A DNA stretch of 35,417 nt, from NCBI GenBank assembly GCA_016742125.1, contig JACVCM010000029.1, forward strand, positions 1 through 35,417. The letters run 5' to 3'. Positions 1 through 7,663 of this stretch are shown one piece after another. Numbering within the stretch: the stretch's first letter is position 1; the number at the start of each line of letters is the position of its first letter. Both the position numbers and the translations under genes were made by a program. This stretch comes from Sphingomonadaceae bacterium (GTDB taxonomy: Bacteria > Pseudomonadota > Alphaproteobacteria > Sphingomonadales > Sphingomonadaceae). The notes under the pieces are model-generated. The model was not told the origin of the DNA. It made no database searches and worked only from the letters and a program-made list of their open reading frames with translations.

Positions 1-206
1 ACACACGTTACAATGTGCAGGTGAGGCTCGAAACCGCGCGCTTTGCGGAACAGTTTGCGGAATATCAGGTGCTTGCGGCGACCAACAAATTGCTGGCGTC
101 GATGAACCTGAAGCCCGCATCCGGATCCGATGCATATGCGCGTGACCGTTTCGATTATGGCCCGCCGCCTCCTGCGGAACTGCAGCGGAGACGTTACCCG
201 AGATAA
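1..206 (+). CDS. TolC-family outer-membrane channel protein, C-terminal end only
   Basis: This is the last 67 or so codons of a gene that begins before the window; the reading frame is open from base 3 and stops with TAA at 204-206. The residues ETARFAEQFAEYQVLAATNK match the usual end of the TolC/LapE helical barrel, where the last long helix is followed by a short polar tail. Such proteins form the outer-membrane duct of type I secretion systems and work with the ABC permease and HlyD-like adaptor encoded next, only 35 bases downstream. The tail ends in a proline-rich and arginine-rich stretch (PPPPAELQRRRYPR). Family assignment rests on this short segment and on the context, so an efflux TolC cannot be excluded from the fragment alone. 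Confidence 0.75.
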   Translation, partial: TRYNVQVRLETARFAEQFAEYQVLAATNKLLASMNLKPASGSDAYARDRFDYGPPPPAELQRRRYPR

Positions 207-241
207 TCGGGTAACGGTCTCTGCCAAATTCGGGGGAATTT

Positions 242-2404
242 GTGTACGAAGCCTTGGAAACTGAACTGGCGGAGGCGCTGGAAAGCGCAAGAACCTCGAC
301 GCCTGACGCGCTCGTCGCAGCAGTGAAGAGACTTGCCCGGGAGAATGAGCTTCCTGATCCCGGCAGTCTCTTCCAGACTTTGCCAATGGACAGCAAGGGG
401 CGGTTGCCCTTTCACCAGGCGGAGAATGCGCTCGAGCTCGCCGGCTTGACGGCGATCCCGCTTGCCGAGGGGCGGTTTCCGCGGAAGGCCGAGCAATTGC
501 CGGCGCTGATCAGGCTCAACGACGACAGCGTTGCCATCGTTTACGAGACAACGAAGGACCAGGCCCTCGCCTGGAAAATCGAAACTGCCGAGCCGGTCTG
601 GACGGACATCGCCGAGCTGGAGGGATATTTCGTCGGACAGGCGATCCAGGTCAGCGGCAATGCCAATCGGCTGCGCAGCGGCGATGAAGGCTGGGCGAAG
701 GCGGCACGCGACAATTGGTTCTGGGGCGAATTGTCGAAGATGAAGCGCGATTTCTATCCGGTTTTCGGCGCGGCATTCCTGATCAACCTGCTGGCATTCG
801 CTTTGCCGCTGTTCTCGATGAACGTGTATGATCGCATCATTCCGAACCGCGCGGTTTCCAGTCTCTGGGTATTGGCAATCGGCGTCTTGCTGGCTTTCGC
901 GGTTGAATTTGCGCTGCGCATGGCGCGATCCAACCTTCTCGACGAACTGGGACGGAAGCTCGACCTGAAGCTGTCCGAAAAAATCTTCGGCAAACTCGTC
1001 AATCTGCCGCTATCCGATCGGTCGGGCGATACCGGCAGGCTGGTCCGCCGCGTGTCCGAATTCGAGATTGTGCGCGACTTTTTTGCATCGACGACGGCCG
1101 TGCTGATTGTCGACATGCTGTTCCTGGTGGTTTTCGTCGCCATGATCGCAGTGCTGGCAGGATGGCTCGCTCTGGTGCCTCTTGCCATCATTGCCATCAT
1201 GTTTTTTGCGGGCAAGGCGCTACAGGCCAAGATGACGGCCGCCACGCTCGACGCGCAGGCGGATGCAGGATTGCAGCACAGCCTGCTTGTCGAGGCCATC
1301 AGCGGGGCAGAAACCTTGAAATCGACCGCTGCCGAAGGTCGCGTAATTGGCCGTTGGCGCAACCTTGCACGGATGAGCGCACTCACGCAGGAACGTCTGC
1401 GACGCCTTAATGCGACAGCGGTGACTCTGGCCAGTGTCTGTCAGCAGATCACCAGCATCGCATTGGTCATCGGCGGATTTTATCTGTTCGATGCAGGCAA
1501 GATCTCGATGGGCGCGATCATCGCGATTGTCATGCTCGCCGGACGCTCATTGGCGCCTGCCGGTCAGCTTGCTTTCCTGATGACGCGCGGACGGCAGGCG
1601 ATGACCGTGCTCGACAGCTTGGCCGGACTAATGGACAAGCAGGACGAACGTGGTTTTGGCAGCAGCAGTGTCATTCCGACGGTGCGTGACGGGCATATCA
1701 AGCTGGAAGATGTGAGCTTTGCCTATCCGCAAAGCAGCCGCGAGGCCTTGTCGGGGCTTAACCTGGAAATAAAGCCAGGTGAAAAGATCGCTATTATCGG
1801 CCGCGTCGCCTCCGGCAAGTCGACATTAGGCCGCCTCCTGTGCGGGTTGTACTATCCGGATGCGGGCGCGGTTCTCATCGACGGGTTGGACAATCGCCAG
1901 TACCGGCCCATCGATCTGCGCACGCAGCTTCGCTTTGTAGGGCAGGATGCCGAGTTGTTCAGCGGGTCCATCAAGGACAATCTCTTGATGGGAGCCCCCA
2001 ATGCAAATGACGACGCGCTCATCGATGCGCTGCGGCGGGTCGGAGCGGATGAGTTTCTCGGCCGGGACGATGGTGGCTTCGACCGGGGCACCGGCGAACG
2101 CGGTCGCAACCTGTCAGGCGGGCAGCGCGGTTTCCTTGTCCTGGCGCGGGCGCTGGCCTCGCCATCGAAATTGCTGTTCCTCGACGAGCCAACCGGGGCG
2201 ATGGACATGCGGACCGAGACAACATTTGTCGAACGCCTGAAGGCCGCGACCTATCCGGGGCAGACGCTGGTCATTTCGACCCATCGCCATGCTGTCCTGT
2301 CGCTCTGCGACCGGCTCATCGTCATGGACCGCGGCAAGATCGTCGCAGACGGGCCGCGCGACCAGATCATGAAACAGGCGATGGAAAAGGGAGCAGCGGC
2401 ATGA
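242..2404 (+). CDS. Type I secretion ABC permease/ATPase, LapB-like
   Basis: A 720-residue inner-membrane exporter that would drive ATP-dependent secretion of a large RTX or adhesin-type protein directly out of the cell. Residues 1-140 resemble the degenerate C39-peptidase-like domain of LapB-type exporters. The transmembrane part spans about 165-450 and contains the family-typical FSMNVYDRIIPN segment. The ATPase domain (about 485-715) has Walker A GRVASGKST near 519-527, signature LSGGQ near 623, Walker B LLFLDEP near 645 and the H-loop ISTHRH. The start is GTG at 242, supported by GGGGGAA six bases upstream. The stop overlaps the next start as ATGA, which implies translational coupling. 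The TolC-like gene upstream and HlyD-like gene downstream complete a tripartite exporter. The substrate gene is not in the window. Confidence 0.93.
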   Translation: MYEALETELAEALESARTSTPDALVAAVKRLARENELPDPGSLFQTLPMDSKGRLPFHQAENALELAGLTAIPLAEGRFPRKAEQLPALIRLNDDSVAIVYETTKDQALAWKIETAEPVWTDIAELEGYFVGQAIQVSGNANRLRSGDEGWAKAARDNWFWGELSKMKRDFYPVFGAAFLINLLAFALPLFSMNVYDRIIPNRAVSSLWVLAIGVLLAFAVEFALRMARSNLLDELGRKLDLKLSEKIFGKLVNLPLSDRSGDTGRLVRRVSEFEIVRDFFASTTAVLIVDMLFLVVFVAMIAVLAGWLALVPLAIIAIMFFAGKALQAKMTAATLDAQADAGLQHSLLVEAISGAETLKSTAAEGRVIGRWRNLARMSALTQERLRRLNATAVTLASVCQQITSIALVIGGFYLFDAGKISMGAIIAIVMLAGRSLAPAGQLAFLMTRGRQAMTVLDSLAGLMDKQDERGFGSSSVIPTVRDGHIKLEDVSFAYPQSSREALSGLNLEIKPGEKIAIIGRVASGKSTLGRLLCGLYYPDAGAVLIDGLDNRQYRPIDLRTQLRFVGQDAELFSGSIKDNLLMGAPNANDDALIDALRRVGADEFLGRDDGGFDRGTGERGRNLSGGQRGFLVLARALASPSKLLFLDEPTGAMDMRTETTFVERLKAATYPGQTLVISTHRHAVLSLCDRLIVMDRGKIVADGPRDQIMKQAMEKGAAA

Positions 2405-3471
2405 TGCACGACTTTCCCGACCGAGCCGAGATGCTGGCGCTGGAAGATGAGCTGGCCGTTTTGGTCAGGAAGCCCGGCAAGACAGGTTTGGGCAAAGTGG
2501 TCGCGATGCTGATCGGCGTCAGCGTGGCGATTGCCGTGCTGGTAACCCAAGTCGATTGGCAGACGACTTTCGATCGGCTGTTTGTCGCAGATAGCGAGAC
2601 GACCGCCGCATCCAACCGCACAAAAGAGCAGGTCGCGCTTATCGAGGCGACGCAAGGCGACCAGACCAAGGTTGCGGCGAAGGGCGAGGAAGCCCAAGCG
2701 CTGAACGATGCCATTCCCTTTGCCAAAGGACCGGTGGAAACCGCCTTGCCCTTCTACATAACCGATACCAGCATGACGAATAGCGAGAAGGCGCTGCGGT
2801 GCATGACCCAGGCGATCTATTATGAGGCCGGGTTTGAGCCGGTTGCCGGACGTTATGCTGTCGCGCAAGTCATCCTCAACCGCATGCGGCATCCTGCCTT
2901 TCCAAAGTCGGTCTGCGGGGTGATCTATCAAGGCAGCAGCCGCCCGGGATGCCAGTTCAGCTTTGCCTGCGACGGCTCCCTGCTACGCGCACCGAGCGCG
3001 AAGGCATGGGCCGAAGCACGACGGATAGCCGAAGATGTGTTGTCGGGTACCGTAACTTCGGCGGTCGGCATGGCGACACATTATCACGCCAATTATGTGT
3101 CGCCTTACTGGGCCCCCAAACTTCACAAGATTACAGTGATGGGCGCGCATATATTTTACCGCTGGCCGGGCAATTGGGGGCGGCGTGTTGCGTTCAATGG
3201 AGTCTATCGTGGCGGCGAATATATCCCCGCCGTTTCGAGCCTTGCCAACATCAACGCTGGCACGGACGGCGAGGGGACGGAAGACCTGCTCGTCGCGGAC
3301 ACCGCAGCACCGGTGCGCGAAGTCACCGACCGCCGGGCCGACAATGATATCGGTGGCCGTATCGATACCAGCAAGACCTGGCGCCTGACCATTCCGATGG
3401 GATCGGAAACCCGCGCGAAAGCCGATGCGCCTGCCATGGTTCAGCTACCCGCCCTGGAGGCGACACAATGA
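2401..3471 (+). CDS. Membrane-anchored SleB-type cell-wall hydrolase in the type I secretion operon
   Basis: A 356-residue protein with one membrane helix near residues 32-50 (VVAMLIGVSVAIAVLVTQV). A low-complexity linker is followed by a Hydrolase_2 (SleB) domain at about 133-257. The domain shows the AIYYEAG motif with the likely catalytic Glu142, then AQVILNRMRHP, four cysteines in the CGVIYQ...GCQFSFACDG stretch and the closing THYHANYVSPYW...FYRWPG. The family cleaves peptidoglycan glycan strands and is best known from spore cortex lysis; many proteobacteria carry non-spore versions. The predicted topology puts the enzyme in the periplasm. The gene overlaps the exporter gene before it and the adaptor gene after it by 4 bases each, so it is made together with the secretion machine. 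A role in opening the wall for the exporter or its cargo is inference. Confidence 0.88.
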   Translation: MMHDFPDRAEMLALEDELAVLVRKPGKTGLGKVVAMLIGVSVAIAVLVTQVDWQTTFDRLFVADSETTAASNRTKEQVALIEATQGDQTKVAAKGEEAQALNDAIPFAKGPVETALPFYITDTSMTNSEKALRCMTQAIYYEAGFEPVAGRYAVAQVILNRMRHPAFPKSVCGVIYQGSSRPGCQFSFACDGSLLRAPSAKAWAEARRIAEDVLSGTVTSAVGMATHYHANYVSPYWAPKLHKITVMGAHIFYRWPGNWGRRVAFNGVYRGGEYIPAVSSLANINAGTDGEGTEDLLVADTAAPVREVTDRRADNDIGGRIDTSKTWRLTIPMGSETRAKADAPAMVQLPALEATQ

Positions 3472-4727
3472 AATTCAAAACCTGGTTCGGGCGGTTGAAT
3501 GCCAGCGAACGGATTATTTTTTTCAGTGCGGTCGGACTGGCGGTGTTCATATTGTGGGCCAGCCTGGCGCAGGTCGATGAGGTCACACGCGGGCAGGGAC
3601 GGGTTATCCCGTCATCCAAGGTTCAACTGGTGCAAGCCGCAGAACCATCGACGATCGAAGAGATACTGGTCCGGTCAGGCCAGACGGTGAAAAAAGGGCA
3701 GTTGCTCGTGCGCTTTGACGACACCAGCTCGGCATCGGAACTGGGGCAGCTCCAGACCGAGACGGAAAGACTTGCCGCGAGTGCGGCGCGTCTGAATCGG
3801 GAGGCTGGCGGAGCGGGTGGTTGTGTAGGCGCAAGCTGCGAAGACGAAGCCCGGCTTCAGGCCGCGCGTCAGGCTGCGCAACGCAGCCGTGTGGGTGCAT
3901 TGACGGCGGGGGTCGAGCAGCGACGCCGCGACCTGGGCGAAGCCCAAGCCACCGTTGCGTCGCTCGAATCGAGCCTTAAACTTGCACAGGATCAGGTGAA
4001 TATGGTCCGCCCGCTGGCCGAGAAGAAAATCGTTCCGATGACCGACCTGCTGACCGCGCAGCGCGAAATGCAGGACATTCGCGGGCGTTTGGATGCCGCG
4101 CGTCAGGGCGTGTCGCGTGCCTCCGCTGCGATCCGCGAGGCGCAGGCGCAAGTCGCTGAATCGCAGTTCCAGTACCGGCAGGAGGCACTGAACGAGCGTT
4201 CGCAGATCAACACCAAGATCGCGGTCAATGAGCAGACGATGCGCGGCGCGCAAGGCCGCCTCAGCCGGACCGAAATCCGCTCGCCGGTCAACGGCATCGT
4301 CAACGACGTGCAGGTGACGACGGTCGGCGGGTTCCTGAACGCAGGCGAGAAAATCATGCAGATTGTGCCAATGGGCGACAAGCTGCTGATCGAGGCGCGC
4401 GTCGCGCCGGGCGATATCGCTTTTATCAAGGTCGGCGACCGCGCGAATGTCAAAGTCACAGCCTATGATTTCTCAATCTATGGCGGTTTGACCGGGCGCG
4501 TTGCGCAGGTCTCTGCCGACAGCATCTATGACGAGGTCGAACGCCAGGCGTATTTCACGGTAATTGTAGAGACCGATCGCAGCTACCTTTTGAAGGGGGG
4601 CAAGCGATTGCCGATTACGCCGGGTATGATTTGCGATGTAGAAATCATGACCGGACGCAAAAGCGTATTGAGCTATCTGCTCAAACCCGTGCTGAAAGCT
4701 CGGTCGGAAGCACTAACGGAACGCTGA
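3468..4727 (+). CDS. HlyD-family periplasmic adaptor of the type I secretion system (LapC-like)
   Basis: A 419-residue membrane-fusion protein linking the ABC exporter to the TolC-like channel. It has a short cytoplasmic N-terminus, one membrane helix at about 16-34 and a beta-barrel/lipoyl start (VDEVTRGQGRVIPSSK). A long alpha-helical hairpin spans about 88-270, and the second lipoyl half follows with TEIRSPVNGIVNDV, the usual adaptor signature. The C-terminus (PITPGMICDVEIMTGRKSVLSYLLKPV) is the classic HlyD ending. Translation starts with the ATG overlapping the stop of the hydrolase gene. One unusual point is a cysteine pair (Cys119 and Cys124) at the head of the helical hairpin, which could form a disulfide in the periplasm. 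The last 47 bases overlap the end of the converging LapG-like gene. Confidence 0.94.
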   Translation: MKFKTWFGRLNASERIIFFSAVGLAVFILWASLAQVDEVTRGQGRVIPSSKVQLVQAAEPSTIEEILVRSGQTVKKGQLLVRFDDTSSASELGQLQTETERLAASAARLNREAGGAGGCVGASCEDEARLQAARQAAQRSRVGALTAGVEQRRRDLGEAQATVASLESSLKLAQDQVNMVRPLAEKKIVPMTDLLTAQREMQDIRGRLDAARQGVSRASAAIREAQAQVAESQFQYRQEALNERSQINTKIAVNEQTMRGAQGRLSRTEIRSPVNGIVNDVQVTTVGGFLNAGEKIMQIVPMGDKLLIEARVAPGDIAFIKVGDRANVKVTAYDFSIYGGLTGRVAQVSADSIYDEVERQAYFTVIVETDRSYLLKGGKRLPITPGMICDVEIMTGRKSVLSYLLKPVLKARSEALTER

Positions 4728-5796
4728 GCAAGGCAAGCGATAGAGGCACGAAATCGGGTTCCGCGCTAACAGTCAGTACTTCGGACAGCTTGTTTGCAGC
4801 CGGTCGGGGCAGGCTGGTCGCAGAAGCCATGCGCACCGGCGTCGCAGGCTGGACCGCATATCCATGAACCCATTTTGCATTCTGGCTGAATGACATGATC
4901 GGCCGATAATCATTCGGAAGCCGCGCATCGAGCAACTGGTCGGTTACATTGTCGAGCATGACCGAGCGGTCTGACAGTGACACGACAAGTACCGCATGGT
5001 CCGCATTGCGAACATGATCGCGGGCCACGACGAGCCGCATTTTGCTGCGGGAGATCCCTAAAGCTGACAGCAGTTCCATTTTTGCGATGGCAAAATCTTC
5101 GCAATCGCCGGTTCCGCGCCGGAATGTTTCGGCGGCGGGGGCCCAGTAATCTGCCCGTCCATAGATGTCACGATCGTCGCCAAATGCGATGGTGCGGTTC
5201 ACCCAGCTGTTGACGGCTTCGATCCTTGCCGCCTCGTCGTCGGCGTGCCGCGCACCCGAAGCCGCAAGGGCGCGATTAATGCCCCGCATATCCTTGCCCG
5301 AACTCGCAAAAGACCAATCGCGGTCAAACGGGGTATGGCGGACATTGACTGGCAGGCTGCCAAGTATGGCGTTTGCAGGCAAAATGTCGGCCGCCGCTTT
5401 TGGCAAAAGTAGCGACTGGTCGCAGTTCCGGGCGGTACCCGCGTCCACCGAGAGCGGAACGGCCGGAACCGGCGCTGGTTTACCCGTGGCTTGCGACATC
5501 CGCATTTGTTCAAGCTTGCTAGGCGCCCCGCCAAGAATTGCCGCAGACTTTGTTTGCTCCCAAGGCCCGGCGGACGGTGCTGGCCGGCTCGATATATGTG
5601 AGGCCAGACGGACATCCGGCGCCGGTGCATCGATAGTACAATCCGTTGCCGCATTTGCGACAATGAAGTCGGTCTGCGCCATTGCATTGGGCGACCACAG
5701 CACCGCGCCAAGCGATGCCACAGACAAGGCAAGCTTTGCCCTTGATGACAACCGGGAAGGCGCTCGGTCCGATCGAAAATTGCGTGAGTGGGCCAT
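4681..5796 (-). CDS. LapG-like periplasmic cysteine protease (transglutaminase-like, BTLCP family)
   Basis: A 371-residue protein with an N-terminal signal peptide (basic RSDRAPSRLSSRAK, then a hydrophobic run ending in NAMAQ near residue 41). The catalytic triad expected for bacterial transglutaminase-like cysteine proteinases is present: Cys232 in GTGDCEDFAIAK, His267 in ADHAVLV and Asp282 in MLDNVTDQ. In Pseudomonas, LapG cuts the N-terminal region of the adhesin LapA and releases biofilm cells, held in check by the c-di-GMP receptor LapD. The neighbouring LapB/LapC/LapE-like genes make the same role likely here, but neither the adhesin nor a LapD-like gene is in the window. The protein is longer than typical LapG (about 230 residues) because of an extended N-terminal region (about 42-150) and a C-terminal tail. 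It is transcribed toward the adaptor gene, and the two coding ends overlap by 47 bases. Confidence 0.85.
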   Translation of the reverse strand: MAHSRNFRSDRAPSRLSSRAKLALSVASLGAVLWSPNAMAQTDFIVANAATDCTIDAPAPDVRLASHISSRPAPSAGPWEQTKSAAILGGAPSKLEQMRMSQATGKPAPVPAVPLSVDAGTARNCDQSLLLPKAAADILPANAILGSLPVNVRHTPFDRDWSFASSGKDMRGINRALAASGARHADDEAARIEAVNSWVNRTIAFGDDRDIYGRADYWAPAAETFRRGTGDCEDFAIAKMELLSALGISRSKMRLVVARDHVRNADHAVLVVSLSDRSVMLDNVTDQLLDARLPNDYRPIMSFSQNAKWVHGYAVQPATPVRMASATSLPRPAANKLSEVLTVSAEPDFVPLSLALLSVPLVLPTELSARV

Positions 5797-5962
5797 GCGC
5801 AGGATATGCGCAGAACATTGCGGATATCCCGGTTCGGCAATTGGTTAACAAACGGGCTCCTTGTTTTAACAGCTTTTTCGTGACCGCGAATTGTTACTTG
5901 TTTCGAAAAAACTTCCGGTGCACCTATCGCCAGGCAATTTTACCACGGGAAAACAGCATCGC

Positions 5963-7408
5963 ATGAAACGGAGCTCGCTCAAGAATATCGTCATCATCTT
6001 GGCAGCCGCCACAACCGCCTGTGGTGGGGGAGGCGGTGGTTCGGGTGGCGGGATGGTGACAGTTCCGCCCACGAGCACAACGCCGCCACCCCCGCCGCCG
6101 ACGTCGACAAGCTGCAGCCTGCGTAATCGTCAGGATTTTGCCTTCTCGGTGCTCAATGAGTGGTATTTGTTCCCTGAAACGCTGCCATCGTCGCTGAGCC
6201 CTGCACCCTATAATTCCGTCCAATCCTACATCGACGCGCTGACCGCGACCGCGCGCGGACAGGGGCGGGACCGGTTCTTCACCTATGTGACGTCGATACA
6301 GGAGGAGAACGCATTCTTCTCCTCAGGGTCGACAGCGGGTTTTGGCACACGCTTCGCCTATCAGGGCAATCGCCTTTTCGTGATCGAGGCGTTCGAGGGC
6401 GCGCCCGCATTGGCGGCCGGACTGGACCGCGGCACCGAAATATTGGCCATCGGGACCAGCACGTCAAATCTTGTCACGGTCGCAGATCTGTTGAATTCCC
6501 AGGGAGCGAGCGGCGTCACAAACGCCCTGGGCCCAAGCACGGCAGGCACCAGCAGGGTGCTTCGCATCAGCGACGCAGCAGGCGTGCGCGATGTTACCGT
6601 GACGAAAGCCAATTTCGACATTGCTCCACTCTCGTCGCGTTATGGGGTAAGGATAATAGATAATGGCGGCCAGCGTGTGGGCTACATCAACATGCGAACC
6701 TTCATTTCGACTGCCGACAACCAACTACGCACCGCATTCGCCGACTTCCGTGCGCAGGGCATCACCAACTTTGTCATAGACTTCCGTTATAATGGTGGCG
6801 GGCTGGTATCGACGGCTGAACTGATGGGCGACCTGTTGGGCGGCAACCGCTTCACCAGCGATGTGTTCTCTGTAACCCGTTTTCGGGCGTCGAAATCATC
6901 GAACAATGAAACCAGGCGGTTTGCGCCGCAGGCCCAGTCGGTTTCCCCGGTCAGGATTGCCTTCATATCTACAAATGCCACGGCGTCGGCCAGCGAACTG
7001 GTGATGAACGCCTTCACCCCGTTTCTGGGCGCCAACGCCGCACTTATCGGCAGCAACAGCTTCGGCAAGCCCGTGGGACAGATAGCGGTCGACCAGGCGG
7101 CCTGCGACGATCGCATCCGCGTGGTGGCCTTTGCCAAAGACAATGCCGCGGGTCAGGGCGATTATTATTCGGGACTGGCCGCAACAATGGGGACCACTTG
7201 CGCTGCACCTGACGACATTACCCGGCCGTTGGGCGATCCCCAGGAGGCTTCGCTACGCACAGCGCTGGATTTTGTGGCTGGACGCAGCTGCACGCCGGTG
7301 GTTGCCGCGCAAAGCGCACAAGGGACATCCTCCACGACGGGCCGTCGGGTTTTGCCCTTGCCGGAAAATCCGAGCATTGCGCAGCGCGAAGTGCCGGGAT
7401 CCTTCTAG
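5963..7408 (+). CDS. S41-family C-terminal-processing-type serine protease, lipoprotein
   Basis: The start at ATG 5963 is preferred over an upstream TTG at 5891 because it gives a clean lipoprotein signal: MKRSSLKNIV, a hydrophobic stretch and ATTAC with the lipid-attachment Cys20. The mature protein of 481 codons in all begins with a glycine-rich and then proline-rich linker (about 21-50). A PDZ-like region follows (GTRFAYQGNRLFVIEAFEGAPALAAGL) and then the S41 catalytic domain. Ser344 in ASASELVMNAF and Lys369 in SFGKPVG form the expected Ser/Lys dyad, 25 residues apart as in E. coli Prc and CtpA. The substrate is unknown; such enzymes trim envelope proteins from the C-terminus. The gene is divergent from the LapG-like protease gene with 166 bases between them. 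Confidence 0.88.
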   Translation: MKRSSLKNIVIILAAATTACGGGGGGSGGGMVTVPPTSTTPPPPPPTSTSCSLRNRQDFAFSVLNEWYLFPETLPSSLSPAPYNSVQSYIDALTATARGQGRDRFFTYVTSIQEENAFFSSGSTAGFGTRFAYQGNRLFVIEAFEGAPALAAGLDRGTEILAIGTSTSNLVTVADLLNSQGASGVTNALGPSTAGTSRVLRISDAAGVRDVTVTKANFDIAPLSSRYGVRIIDNGGQRVGYINMRTFISTADNQLRTAFADFRAQGITNFVIDFRYNGGGLVSTAELMGDLLGGNRFTSDVFSVTRFRASKSSNNETRRFAPQAQSVSPVRIAFISTNATASASELVMNAFTPFLGANAALIGSNSFGKPVGQIAVDQAACDDRIRVVAFAKDNAAGQGDYYSGLAATMGTTCAAPDDITRPLGDPQEASLRTALDFVAGRSCTPVVAAQSAQGTSSTTGRRVLPLPENPSIAQREVPGSF

Positions 7409-7420
7409 TGCGGGAATAAG

Positions 7421-7494
7421 TGGTTCCCCGGTAAGGATTCGAACCTCAATAGACGGAGTCAGAGTCCGTAGTCTTACCGTTAGACGACCGGGGA
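7421..7494 (-). tRNA. tRNA-Gln (anticodon CUG)
   Basis: On the minus strand a full cloverleaf can be folded. The acceptor stem is TCCCCGG paired with CCGGGGA and followed by discriminator A and an encoded CCA. The D-stem is GTCT/AGAC with loop AACGGTA, and the anticodon stem is ACGGA/TCCGT with loop CTCTGAC, giving anticodon CTG for codon CAG. The T-arm carries the standard TTCGAAT loop. It starts 12 bases after the end of the S41 protease gene on the other strand. Its 5' end is about 12 bases from a good -10 element. Confidence 0.96.
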
Positions 7495-7506
7495 ACAGTG
7501 CGCGCG

Positions 7507-7535
7507 CCTATATGCCGCCGCTTCAGGGTGGTCAA
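7507..7535 (-). promoter_or_regulatory. Sigma-70-type promoter of tRNA-Gln
   Basis: On the minus strand, TTGACC (7530-7535) and TATAGG (7507-7512) are separated by exactly 17 bases and lie just upstream of the tRNA. The expected transcription start falls a few bases before the mature 5' end. The motif match is seen directly; activity is inferred. Confidence 0.7.
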
Positions 7536-7663
7536 CCCGCAGAATCGACGCTGGTCAGCAGCCTGCCTAAAAATGTTGATATTTTAACCGGTTCGGCTTA
7601 GCACTGTCTTCAGGTACCGGCGGCACATCCGTTCCGGATAAATATAAGAAGTGAGTAACGGCC

